A stretch of DNA of 64,000 bases from Larix kaempferi (lineage: Eukaryota; Streptophyta; Pinopsida; Pinales; Pinaceae): positions 1,302,001 to 1,366,000 of the forward strand of contig BSBM01000965.1 in NCBI GenBank assembly GCA_027924585.1. Reading direction: 5' to 3'. Both the position numbers and the translations under genes were made by a program. The notes beneath the pieces are model-generated. The model searched no databases. It was not told the origin of the DNA and saw only the letters and a list, made by a program, of their open reading frames with translations. Positions within the stretch are counted from its first letter, which is position 1; each line of letters begins with the position of its first letter. Shown here in pieces: positions 43,421-55,479 of the stretch.

Positions 43421-45230
43421 TTTAAGTTGTTATTGAAGACACCCTCTCTTATGAATTAGTATTAGCACAGTTATGAACAATTTTTACTTCATATCAGATT
43501 TAACTTGATCTTAAATTATGAATTCACATAAACAAAATCATTCATCCACATATGTGCAAAACACATAACACACAAATTTTTACATGGAAACCCAAACAGG
43601 AAAAAAACATGGAATGCTCTCTTATAATAAAATATTGCATTCAAGGAAGCACCAACTTCTGAATTTCTTTGGTACCAATTGGAAGGAGGCACTGGCCGCT
43701 TGCGTTTATAGGATTCAACTTGAAGGAAGCACCTACTCCCTGATTTACCATCTTCAACTGGAAGGAGGCATCGAACCCCTGCCACTTGCCCCGTCCTTCC
43801 ACCATGATATGCAAGAAGAAGATAATTTGTTGTTCTTCTGATCTGCACACTCTTCAGATCAACTATGGTTTGTTCTACTATGCGCACCTTATGTATGTTG
43901 TAATCTTACTGTCATTGTACTGCATACTTCACTTGACTTCACACTTGAATTATCACTTCACAAAATTACAACTGACTTCATGCTTCACAAACTGTGTTAC
44001 TTCATCTGATTTTGCAGTCTGTGCTCTGGTTCATATGTCGTTATGTTTCTACACATCTATAACTTCAATTGATACTGCGCATCTTCTACTATGCTGCTAT
44101 TTTGAATTCGCGCATCAGTATGAGATTAATCTACACACCTTTTGTGATATTACCCTTATGTTTCGGTGCATCCATCTTCATATAATCTTCTACCTTTTGT
44201 GCATCATGCGCAATTCGTCCTTTCTATTCTTTTCACTTGTCTCTGATCATCCTTATCATAGTGTGAGATGCATCATTTACTATGCATCAACTCTATCTTA
44301 GTGCATCAGATAAACTAGTTCACTTCACCCATCACTAGCTATACTTCAAGTATGTCTTTGTGCATCTATGTTAGATCATCTGTGACTTTCTGTTTACTGT
44401 AACTGATACTGTCATTTTGTTCTCATGCACTTGCGCATCCTCTATAGTTATGCATTTCTATCTTCGCGCACCTATCACATATCAACTACATCATCATGTG
44501 CAACATCAACAATTATGTTATTCTATGTGCACTCGACTCTCTACTAGATCATGTTGTTATGGTTCCACAGGCCTTGATGCCCCAAAATAAGAATCTTGCT
44601 AAATCTGTATCTTCTAGTCTTGAGATCAGAAGCTTACTTCAATTCTCCAACTTGGTTTCTTTTTTATACTTGTCATGTAGGTATGGTATGTCCACAAGTT
44701 GGTTTTGGCTTCCCTTCTTCCTTGCTTCATGGTTCATGCTTTCGCCACTTGTCATTTTCTACGCCGCCGAGGTGTCATATTTTGTGAGTCTTGCACATAC
44801 TTGGTCCTTTGCTTAGTGGGACTTGCATCCTTGTGGTGTGGTCTTGCACCCTTAATGTGCCATCTCTTGTGGGACTTATGCACTTGAATTCTCCAACTGC
44901 TACTTTCTTCTTGTACTGACTTGCGCGCTTCAGCAACTTGAATGCTTCTTCCAATTGGTGAGTCTTGTGCACTTTCGGCGACTTGCTTACATGTTCAACC
45001 GCTTCTTGTTATGAAGTCTCTTGTGCACTCCCGAACCTTGTCCAACCATGTCTTTGGTATATACCTTTGAAGTAGTATGACTAGGTGGACTTGAGACCTA
45101 CACCTGTATCATATGCACTGAATGTATTCCTTATGTACTTCTTCAAACTGAATTTCATATACTTCTTTAAACTGGCACAACTGGATATACTTCTTCAAAG
45201 TGGATTTCATATATTTCTTTAGATTGGCAC
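43421..45230 (-). repeat. Probable LTR and leader region of the L0 element
   Basis: Lies upstream of the L0 gag. Around 43580-43625 it has the catggaaacccaaacagg...catggaatgc type block also seen, in variant form, inside the L3 and L2a LTRs. The middle (43850-44560) is full of degenerate cttctactatgcgcatc-like repeats. No primer site, border or partner LTR could be fixed. The 171-codon plus-strand frame at 43786-44301 has no recognisable domain. Confidence 0.3.
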
Positions 45231-46578
45231 ATGAATATTGAATCATTTTTTAAGTTAACATCAATTACAACCAAAATTCAACAAGATTAAAAAATAGAAT
45301 TATGATTAAAAATAGGTTAGTGAATCTTGAAGTAGGAGTCTAATTGATTCCATGAATAAAATAATACATAATTATTGTTTGTGTTGAATCTATTTTCTTG
45401 TATTACTACATCTTTCGTTCCTTTATAAAAAATGAAAATAAAAATATATATATTTATGTGTGAAATGAATATGAAGATTTGATATAAACATTTGATACAA
45501 AAATTACTATATAAAAATATCAAAATATAAAGATTTATGCATAAGTAAAAATACTATAGATCTAATTTTTAAATATAAATATTGTTGTAAAGCAAATAAA
45601 AATACATTATCAATAATCAACATTGTATTTTATCTTTTCTTTTTTCTCACGAAAGAAAGCTCAAGATTTTATGTTTCTCACTTTTCCAAAATATGGATTT
45701 CCCTTCCTTTATTTTGACCTGCCCAAAAAGAGTAAGCTCCTATAATATTCAAATTACACTTAAATTTTCAAAATTTTAAAATTGATTGCAACATAATTGC
45801 ATCTTAAATCATTAAATAATTTATGTCTCAAATAATTTGAACAAAAATAATATATACATTATTAAATTTTTAATAATATCCTAAAAATTTGTTAAATAAA
45901 ATATTTTATTTTAAATTTTCATATATTAAATTTTTATATTAATGTTAAATTATCATATATTATTAAAGACATCTTTTTTTTTTTTCTCAGATCTAAAAAT
46001 ACTTTTTTCAGTAAAAATTACTTATAATACTTAATATTTTTCTATATCTCATTCTTCCTACTCTTATATATAATAATAATTCGCCAAACATATACCACTT
46101 TTTATTGTTTTCTTTATCATTATATTTTCATTGATGATAGCTATACCAATGTAAATAACATTTTAATATTATTCCATTTGTACAAAAAAACAAATCAATG
46201 GTCCTTTTCTTTTTTTAAAAATAATAGAAACATGGGAAGAATCAATATAATAGTTAGAATTCTAAATGAAATAGATATAAAAAGTGTAGAGATATTTATG
46301 TCTTAGAAATAATTTAAGATATACAATTTCAAAAATATTATAACATAGAGTCATATTTAATACAGTAAGATTGATTTTTTTTTAAATAATGGTTTTTAAA
46401 TTTATCCAATTAATTTTAAGAGCTTTCACGAATCACCGAATCTGTATTTTCTAGAAGTATATGGTTGTCTCTATATCAATAGAATGGTTTTCCAGAGACC
46501 ATCTTTTCTATTCTGCAAATATATGGTTGTACTCCGAATGCAGGTGAAGACAATAATAGCAAAATCACATTAGGTGGG
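45231..46578. other. AT-rich DNA without recognisable features
   Basis: Very AT-rich, no open frame of note, no domain or repeat border until the LTR at 46579. Confidence 0.6.
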
Positions 46579-47371
46579 TGTTAAGAATTGTAATTTCACT
46601 GGTCCACTATTCGTTATTGGTGCATTAATTAGTTAAGTCATTAGTTCGTTAAGTATGACTAGGATACCTTGTTGTCCCATGGTATTCACTAGCCCATAGT
46701 ATTAGCTATGGTTTTAGTCCTATACCAGTATAGATCTAAATCCTAGGCTCTATCAAGCGTCGAGAGAGATCAAATCTCCTGAGGTGCAAACCTCTCCTTG
46801 AATAGCTCCTTAAGTGCAATAGCTGAACCACGTAATCCTAAGCTCTAAAGTCTGTAGTTTAAGTCTCATATTTACATTTTACTTTGTATTATTCTTTTTT
46901 GTTTATGACCGACATTATATTTATTGCTTTTTACTTTGTATTATTATTTTTTGTTTACTTTGTATTATTTTGTCACTAGACAAACACTCTAAAGTCTCAT
47001 ATTTACTTTTTACTTTGTATTATTCTTTTTTATTTATGGTCGACATAATATTTACCACCTAATCTTAAGCTCTAAAGTCTCATATTTACATTTTACTTTG
47101 TATTATTCTTTTTTTGTTTATGGCCGACATAATATTTATTACTTTTTACTTCAAGTATTATTTTTGTTTTGTTTACTTTGTATTATTTTGTTACTCTACA
47201 AACACTCGACAAACTCGACAAACACTCGACTAACAAGATCTCCCCCATACTGGGCTGTAGAGCGCCTCTCGGCGCAATAACACTATATATATATGAGTTT
47301 AATAATAAGAAAGAAATCAATATGCCCCTTGTGTTTTCCACTCTTGTTTTGTGTCTTTGCAAGCTTTATCA
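46579..47371 (+). repeat. 5' LTR of the gag-only element (793 bp) with internal tandem repeats
   Basis: Compared with the 241-bp right LTR it has about 550 extra bp between ggtcctata and taacactatatat. That extra part holds two to three imperfect copies of a block with ctaaagtctcatatttac and actttgtattattctttttt (about 46850-47200). Confidence 0.85.
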
Positions 47372-47383
47372 TGGTATAAGAGC
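47372..47383 (+). other. Primer-binding site of the gag-only element
   Basis: TGGTATAAGAGC, one mismatch to the tRNA-iMet type site, directly after the LTR end TTATCA. Confidence 0.8.
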
Positions 47384-48059
47384 TAAGGGCCTGATCCACA
47401 AACTATTGTTTTTTGGGTAAGCCTCTTCAGAAGCCGGAGAGCACACACGCGACTGAAAGTTGCAGTACAAGACGAAGACGGAGCACTCGGGCCGCAACAT
47501 TTTTTTTCTTGGCCATGATCCGACGTAGTCATGCACACACAAAAAAAAACCCCACTGAAGAGACCCTAGCGCACTCCTGTTGAAGGAGAAGTGTGCCACC
47601 CTCTGGAGCGTGGCTCACCCTGTATGAAGGAAAAGTGCGCCATTGGCTCACCCTGGTAGAAGGAGAACTGCACCATTGGCTCACCCTGGCAGAAGAAAAA
47701 GTGCGCCAGCCCCTTGAAACTCTAAGAAAATTTCTCCGATGCACCCCGAAGTCGCATTGTGTTAGGTGACAAGTTGTGCCACTGTGTTAGTTATGGTCAT
47801 ACGAGATGGAAATTCAAGCATGAAGCAGATCTCCAGATCAGATTGAAGAAGATCGATTATTGCAGAGATCGATCCAAGAAGAGCCTACGTAGAAAATGGT
47901 GGAGAAGATCTGGAGTTTCTCTCCAGCTTCCAAGGATCTGAAGTCTGAAGGATCGCTGATATTGAAGAAGAAACGACCAAGAAGATCAACTCTTGAAGAT
48001 GGTGCTAGAAGAGTTACCAGAAGAAATGGAAGAGGTAAGAAATCGGAACTTCAATAGGT

Positions 48060-49166
48060 TCATGGCAAACCTTTGATGGAGACAATTATGAACTATGTTC
48101 ATTAAAAATAAAGAATTTGTTAAAGTCACAAGATCTGTGGCATTTTGCAATTGAAGAGGATCCTAGTGATCTAGAATCATTTGAGAATTTGACAGATTAT
48201 TAGAAAGAAAGAAGGCAAGTTGTTGCCTTAAGTATCATACAAAATAGTATAGATTATTCCATCTTTCATAACATTGCAGAATTTTATACTCCAAAAGAAG
48301 CATGGGATATATTGAAATCAGAGTTCAGTGAAGAGGAGCCTGATGTAGAAGAAGATGAAACAAAGTTCAGTGAAGAGGAACCCGTTGACTTTGCAAGCCA
48401 TGCAAAGCACCAGGAATCCAACAGTGAAGTGGAAGATAGCCAAGAAGACTGTGTTTATGAGGCAGCCAATGATCAAGTAAGCTTAGAAAAGCTTGTTGAT
48501 CTAGATCTATTTGTTGATGACAGTGAAAACACACCTGTCAATGTAACAGTTCCTAGTGATGAGAGTAATAGTCTCTTAGAGGAAGAGACAGTTGATGGCA
48601 GCATAGAAGTTGCACCAGCAAAGAGTTCACCAAAGAACCAAAAAATCAGAAGTTTGAGGGAGCTATATGAGCAGTCTCCTATTATTGATGAGCACCTACA
48701 GTATGCTTTGTTTCCCTATCATCCCACGGTTTTTGAGGAAGCAGTGAAGGATGCACAGTGGATACAAGCCGCAATAGTTAATGAGAATGATGATGCAGAT
48801 TCCATTGAAACAACAAAAGAGGAAGATTAGGAAGATGAAGAACACAAATTTGAGGAAGACGAAGAAGTGACTGCTCTCCAAGAAGCGCTGAAACGCAGTA
48901 AAATAAGAGAAGAGGAAGATGTGATTGCTCTCCAAGAAGAGCTGAAATATATTCATCTTTTTTCTGACAAAATTTTTGAGTGCGCAGGTAAAATGGACAA
49001 CAACATACAATATGTTGAAACGGAAGAAGAAGAAGAAGACTTGCACTATGTTCCAGCACCAACGAAAAGCAATAAAACTATGTATTTTTTAGAAGCTAAA
49101 CAAGACGCTAAAGAACACCTACTTAGCATCAAGTTCAAGAAGACAAAGAAGAAGCAGTCCAAGTAA
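48060..49166 (+). pseudogene. Gag-like protein with UBN2 domain and acidic tail
   Basis: One frame runs from about 48060 to 49166 with stops at about 48201 and at 48828-48830. The first part (FDGDNYELCSLKIKNLLKSQ, then IIQNSIDYSIFHNIAEFYTP, KEAWDILKSE) is a copia UBN2 gag. After it comes an acidic stretch of Glu/Asp (48312-48830), then a coiled-coil-like ALQEALKRSKIREEED segment and a Lys-rich end (KFKKTKKKQSK). There is no zinc knuckle. A preceding frame from 47999 is out of phase. With two stops it is probably inactive; the capsid part could once have packaged this element's RNA. Confidence 0.65.
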
Positions 49167-49296
49167 ACATCAAGGAAGAAAGTAAAGCTTAAGTTTATTT
49201 GAATGAAATGTATGCCTAGCTGAGACATAGACCAGCAGGCACAACACTTAGGCATTGATAGTGTTGAATATTGTCACGGTTGAGATTAATGGGGTA

Positions 49297-49537
49297 TGTT
49301 AAGAATTGTAATCTCACTGGTCCACTATCCGTTATTGGTGCATTAATTAGTTAAGTCATTAGCTAGTTAAGTATGACTAGGACACCTTGTTGTCCCATGG
49401 TATTTACTGGCCTATAGTATTAACTGGTGGTTTTGGTCCTATATAACACTATATATATCTGAGTTTAATAATGAGAAGGCAATCAATATGCCCCTTGTGT
49501 TTTCTACTAATGCTCCGTGTCTTTGCAAACTTTATCA
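49297..49537 (+). repeat. 3' LTR of the gag-only element (241 bp, shortened)
   Basis: Same ends as the 5' LTR but lacking its central part. Preceded by ttaatggggta, a weak polypurine tract. A TATA-like ctatataacac lies near 49440. Confidence 0.85.
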
Positions 49538-51087
49538 GTGGACATACACCTTTTTTCGTGTATATGCAAACTCGCACAATGACAGTGACAGCACAGCAGA
49601 GGACCAATAATTTGTGTGACAGGCCATTTAAACGGAGATGCGTCGCTGGAGAAAGTGAGAAGTGACTATCAGCAAAAATAATAAAAATGTGAGTTTCATG
49701 AAATGACTATTTGCGATAAAGAAGATGGCTACCTTTTATGGATTTTATTTATTAATTTTTCTTCTATGTTTTATATTAATAAAAACCACATGACACTTCT
49801 CTGACTTAGAATGGAGCATTTGATCAAACAAATGACAAACTGAATAGTAGTATGGATACCTCCATTTTGATATAAAAACGACGTGTCTAAGACGTGTGCT
49901 GGCAATCTAAAATTTATTTGAGGTCCTTCGATATATCTCTTTCATAGCCCATTCGTATGCTATTTCATATCATTAGCTGTAAATTATTGAGATGAATGGA
50001 GCCCAGGGCAGTACGGGATATCATCAGATCATTCATGTGTCAGGGCTTTTCTATAATTTTTTAAGTTTTGATTTTGATATGAGATTGTGATATATTGGTT
50101 TTTTTAATAGATTTATTGTTATGATAATATGGTTAACAATTACTAACATTAATAGAAAAAACTCAAAAAAATATCATTAATAGCAAAAAGTAGAAGATAA
50201 CATTATTTTTTTTCAACGAAAAAAAAATATATTATTGATATTCATTGGAATCAAATAGTACATGACTGTAGTCGGTGGATGAACCAACATAAATTCTGCC
50301 CTAGGGCGATACAAAACATGAAATTCTGTCCGAAGGCATTACAAAATCATCACTTACAAAAATTCAACAAAAAACTTCTCCAAAAGTTCTAAAGAAAGCT
50401 AAACAAAAACAGAGTGTTCATTACCATCAAAGGGAACAATCCACAATATTATATTTCAAATATCCGGACCTCTCCATGATCCCAAGTTTGATGCTCCAAA
50501 ATTTCATCCCAAAATATTACACCTTCATCACATTCTAAAGCCTAACTAACTAAGTGATTATTTTTATTTATAATATTAAAAATAAAAAAAATATCATTTG
50601 TAATATAAACATTAATAGCAAAAATAGAGGATAACACTATTTTGATAACTAAGTGATAATTTTTATTTATATGTAATATTAGAGATGCTAATAAAAACAT
50701 TAAGAATCCACTTAAATGTTTAAGTGTCTATGTTTAAGGTTTTATAAATATTGAAATTATTATTATGATAGAAATGTTTAAGTTTGAATCTATATTAGCA
50801 TTTATTATTAAAATCATTTTGATATAAGTTTGAATCTATATTAGCATTTATTATTAAAATCATTTTGATATTTTTATGATTGTTTTTAAAAATCTTCAAA
50901 TTTAAAAAAAAAACATAATTTTTTAATATCTTTATTTTAGACATTATTTTCGTTTAAAATCTCTTCCAAAATAAAATATATATATATATATTGAAAATGA
51001 TTATTTGAAAAAATTCACACATATCCTCAAATCTCATACTTTTATGGATGTTTTATTTTCATCTCTTACATGTAATTGTACTTCTTT
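49538..51087. other. AT-rich intergenic DNA with a probable LINE 3' end
   Basis: No gene. A short microsatellite (tatatatatata) lies near 50978-50990. Segments like aatagcaaaaagtagaagat (50181) and aatagcaaaaatagaggata (50612) recur on either side of the LINE-like piece, together with ctaagtgat...tttttatttat copies, suggesting local duplication. Confidence 0.5.
50212..50540 (-). mobile_element. Probable 5'-truncated LINE, 3' end only
   Basis: On the minus strand the end reads ttttgtaatgccttcggaca, gtatcgccctagggcagaat and then tttgattccaatgaatatca before a T-rich run. That layout is typical of plant L1-type LINE 3' ends. No coding part remains and no clean target duplication was found. Confidence 0.45.
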
Positions 51088-52078
51088 TGTTATAGGTCAA
51101 ATCTGTACTTCTTCGTCCGTGATTACATTTCCCTGTTGATCACACAAAAGGACACTTAGGATTGAAGAGCTTGATTGACCTAGATGACTTGCTGCTAGAA
51201 GTACACTCTTCAGCTAATATTAATGCAGTTCCTCCTGATTTTACCTCATGTACGCCCTTCTCTCTATAGATGACCAGCGTGCACCTTGAGAAAATACCCT
51301 ACTTTGCTCAAGGACAACCAGCGTACATCTCCCAAAATGTTGTAAACGCGTGTTGTAAAGCACAGAAGTTGCTTACTGTATGCTACTCTTGTTGTATGAA
51401 ACCCACGTACATCTTAAAATGAAATCAAAAAATATATTAATTTGACGAATTGGGATTAGTTGAAGTTGGTTCTGCAACTTCCCCAACTTCCCAATTCAAC
51501 AACCTCTCGATCGAAACTGCCTACCTTGTCCCATAAATACAAGGAGGATCCATGAGAGGGGTTACATATACTTACACTTAGAGAGAAGACTTAGAAAGAA
51601 AACTTGGAGTACTGTTACGTTGGATGAATTCCCAAGTCAGAGTGACGAGCAGGAGCCTAGGATCTGGTTGCAGAACCATCTCTACACGTCAGGTATAATG
51701 TACAGATTCATGTTTCTTTAACAATAAAAAGGTCAAAACACCCTTCCTGTCCCAAATTGAGTATCTACTAGATTGTATATTCATTTGGATTAATATCTTG
51801 TTATATTTGATGATCAAGTTGTTTATTCTTTCAGCATGTTTATTATATCCAAGATACGCTGAGGAAGGTATCTTTTCTGTTGTAGGTTTGTCAAGCAGAA
51901 GATCAAGCAAAGGACCAAGCGAAATCTAGGACCAGTCGTCGATAAGAGGTATTTCCTTTAATCTCGATCTCTTTCTTTTGCAGTAACTAAATGCAATATA
52001 ATCAATGTTTTTACCTGCCAACCCCACCCAGTTGGTAGTGTCCATCTCCTCACTATAAGGTATAAATCCTGAACAACA
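51088..52078 (+). repeat. Tat-type element 5' LTR (991 bp)
   Basis: Starts TGTTATAGGTC, ends CTGAACAACA. TATA-like cataaatac near 51532. About 780 bp align with the 3' LTR. Confidence 0.8.
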
Positions 52079-52081
52079 GAC

Positions 52082-52099
52082 TGGCGACTCCGTTGGGGA
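52082..52099 (+). other. Primer-binding site of the Tat-type element
   Basis: TGGCGACTCCGTTGGGGA, three bases after the LTR. It has the TGGCG...GGGGA form common in plant gypsy elements. Confidence 0.7.
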
Positions 52100-54150
52100 G
52101 TAACCGTGTGTTCCACTGCTCTAGGAGACCTAGTTAGGTGTTCTTCCAGCCCATTTTTCAGTCGTTTTGATTGTCTGAGAGGCCTTGTAAGTCTGTGTTA
52201 CTTGTCCTTTTTGCTTGATTCATCTCAGTTGACTATTTTCAAAGCTTGTATGTTCCCTTTTGAGGCATGTACGTTGGTATTCCCTACTTACAGTAGCATT
52301 TGTTTCCTGATGAATGCCCCTCCTTGCACTGCACAGTAGTGTATTTTCCTGTAGTGTCCAGTTTGTTGTTAGGGTTTGATTTCCAAGCTTTTGGTTTCTT
52401 TTCCAATTGTCAGCTTTGCTTCCTCCACTGACCCCTGAGACCTTCCATGTCTATGTTGAGTCTTGTATGCCTCTCCAATGTCTTTTAGCTTGTTTTTGCT
52501 TGCTTGAGTCTTTGTAAGTGTCTTTACTTCCTTCTAGCCCTTTTTTGAAGTTCGTGCACTATTCTCTTTTTGACATAGCTGCACGCTTTGGCCCTAGTTG
52601 CTGGTTGCATTCATACAAACCTACGTTAATATCGTTAGTTGTTTGTAGCAACGTTAGAACACTTTCTCTTTGTCTTATCCTTTCCATTAGGGTTTGACCT
52701 TCGAGTTTGAGCCCTTAGGGTTGCTTCTGAAAGGTTGCTTGGTTTAGATACTTCTTGATTGTTTTTCAGTTCAGTTCAAGTGAGTCAAAGCTTCCTAGTT
52801 TGCCTTCTTTCGAGTCCGTGTGTTTGGTAAGGTCACTTGTTGGTTCGCTTGCTTGCTTCTTTAATTGGCTTATTGTTTTCTTAGGGTTTTGATGCCTAGG
52901 AGCAGCCTGTTTGGTCTACCTTTCCGTCATGAGCATTTATTTTCCCTGTCTCTTTTTCACTTTGTTTCCAAGTCTCAAGTTTTTCTTTTGCAAAAACTTG
53001 GTGAGTCAAGTCTTCCTCAAATCGTTCGATTTGTTGGTTTTGAACCATTTAGGTGTTAGTCTTACTCGCACTTCACACTTAGGTCTTACTTGCACTTTTA
53101 CAAGTTCTTTTTCTTTTACATTTATCAGAAAAAGCAAAAAATTGTTTTAAGTAGCTTGGTAGTAAGGCCTACCATTGCTTTGAAGTATCATAGTTTGCTT
53201 CAAAACATTAAAAGAAAATAAAAAAAGATTTTGATTTAGGTTTGCTTAGGTTTCAAGTTTTGAAAGAATTATAAATGAAAAGAGAAAATTTTTGTGAATT
53301 TGAAAGCGTTGTTTACAAGTACTGTACTTTCTTTACAAACCATTCCACACACCGCACTACAACCCTTGAGTAACAAGTAGCCTTAAAAAGAAACTATTAA
53401 TAAAATTTATTAGCAACATTTTTCTTTTTAGGTATACACAATATCAACTAGCTTAGGCTAGAGTTTCGAGCTTAAATCACCTTAAACTGCTCGGAACTGG
53501 CTTCATTACTCAACAATCGTAGTACGACTTTAATTTAGGTAAATCCATCTATATCAAATAGTCCTAGGAAACGCTACTTAAACCATAGCTAAGCACAAGG
53601 CCGTGGGCGATTGGAATTGCTGAGGATATCCCCTCACTTTCCTCTCAACCATAAACCAGAGTTGACTAGCGTACGGGGGTCCTTTCGGACTTCGGGCTTT
53701 GATACCCTGCCCATGCGTTTCGACTAGGCTGATGGCTATCCCCCAGGTTATTTCGTATTGATGGTAGCCTTAGTATCAGACATCTAGGATTCTACACATG
53801 TAGAGTGGGTGGTTATTCCCACTTCACCTCGGATAGACGTGGAAGGTAAGCCTCTGGCAATAATCCCGGGGAAGCGGTTTGGTGATTCAAGCACTTGCAC
53901 CCAGTGGACCTCCGAAGGATGCCATGTAACTGACCGTTGATACTCTGTTAGTCTGTTATGGGCCCTAATCATCCCATACTTGCTTCCGAGAGTATTTGCC
54001 ATTGTTTTCCTGGTTTGACTACTCAGGACTTTTTTAGTGGTATGTTGTTTGCTCCTTAGTTGTAGTGGCCACTAGGTTTTTACTTAGTTTTATTTTGTTA
54101 TAGTTGTGGAGGACTAACATCTTCGTCGGTCTCGGAGGTTTCAAAACCTT
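52100..54150 (+). other. Long leader of the Tat-type element
   Basis: About 2 kb of T-rich sequence between primer site and gag. Short frames only; nothing recognised. Confidence 0.55.
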
Positions 54151-54162
54151 CCCCCACTCATA

Positions 54163-55479
54163 GTGGAGCCTCCATCGCCACCGCGACGTAGGAGAACTGA
54201 TTCCCGTGGTTCTTTTGAACTTACGGGTGACACAGAGGTTCTTGGAGAACCACAGCCTAGAACACCGGATCGACAAGTCTTTGATACTATCGAGGTTGAG
54301 GATTTAACTGCTACAAAGTTTAATACTCCTTTTAACCCTCCTCTTACAGGACCCAACGATCCACTTCTGGTTCCTGTTGGCTTCCAACAGCCCGAGAATA
54401 GTACTTATCTGTTTACACCGGATTATACCATGGTTAACCCAGGAGACGAGCAGGGATTTCCACAAACTCCCACAACTTCTATGAACACAAGGATTGTTAA
54501 TCCTTCCTTCACAAACACTGCTACCCCGAGTTCGTCGCAGACTGCTTCTGCCTCAACTTCGTCCTTCAGTTTAAATGCTGACAGTCGAGGCATGCCGGGC
54601 TCATTAGCCTCGACATCTGCCTCAGCCTCCACACCAACTTTTTGACCAGACACTGTCCCTTTGTCAGGGATACCCATAGTGAACTTCACTCAGTCTTCTG
54701 CCACACAAAAGGTTGAAGGTGTAACACAATTTGTTGCTTCCACTTCCACTATAGGATTGATTCCCTCTACTTCTATGCCTATCATGGGTACCATGACTGC
54801 GTCGTCCACTACAATCACACCTGGTTTCAACCCCTATGCAGGGTACAATGTGAATCCATTGAGCATACATGCAGGGAGTGTTCCCTTCTCTTTGTTTGTT
54901 GGAGGAGGGGGTAATATGTTTAACCAACAGTATGGTGGGGCTAACACCCAGCCACAATGGACAAACACATAGGGTTTCAATCCACTGTCTTTTGGGTGGA
55001 GTAATTTTAGTCCTTTTGTTTCACAACCGATGGCTGGGGGCAACCCCAACCAACAGTACACGAACTAGGAAATGGGTGGTTCCCAATACCAATTTCATGT
55101 TTACCAGATGCCATTGGCTCAACCATGTTTACCATTTCTGGAAACTTTAAACTTTCCATATCTTTCAAAGCTTACGAATGACCCCTTGCATCATGATGCT
55201 GCATGGCCACCCGTTCCCACAAAGTTGCCCTTGGACATTCTGAAGTTTGAAGGAAATACTAGTGAGGACCCTGGTGACCATGTCACAACTTTTCATCTCT
55301 GGTGTTCCTCCAACTCACTGAATGATGATTCCATAAGGTTGAGGATCTTTCAAAGAACCTTAACTAGTGTCGCAGCCAAGTGGTATATCGAATTGACCGC
55401 TACTTCCTATGGCACCTTTCAGGATCTTGCCATTGTTTTCTTGAACAAATTTCAACTTCCGGTACGATGCCGGCACTGA
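54163..55479 (+). pseudogene. Gypsy gag, with three in-frame stops
   Basis: A single frame beginning VEPPSPPRRRR (GTG at 54163, no ATG at this point). It runs through a Pro/Ser/Thr-rich N-terminal region to a capsid core: LDILKFEGNTSEDPGDHVTT, then FHLWCSSNSL, RIFQRTLTSVAAKWYIEL and FQDLAIVFLNKF. In-frame stops are at 54643-54645, 54970-54972 and near 55066. A frameshift near 55465 moves the continuation to another frame. The capsid pattern is that of Ty3/gypsy gag. Confidence 0.8.

Larger units (their letters stand above)
46579..49537 (+). mobile_element. Non-autonomous gag-only LTR element (2959 bp)
   Basis: LTRs at 46579-47371 and 49297-49537 share TGTTAAGAATTGTAAT starts and CTTTATCA ends. 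Flanking 5-mers are gtggg and gtgga (4 of 5). A primer site follows the left LTR and a short purine tract precedes the right one. The interior encodes only a copia-type gag-like protein; there is no protease, integrase or RT. Confidence 0.85.

Noticed and set aside
43786-44301. 171-codon plus-strand ORF
   Set aside because: Hydrophobic, Cys/His/Ser-rich translation of a degenerate repeat region; no start context, domain or splice logic that would support a gene.
53641-54162. Host gene upstream of the Tat-type gag
   Set aside because: The region lies between the primer site and gag of one element and shows no conserved protein sequence; treated as leader.
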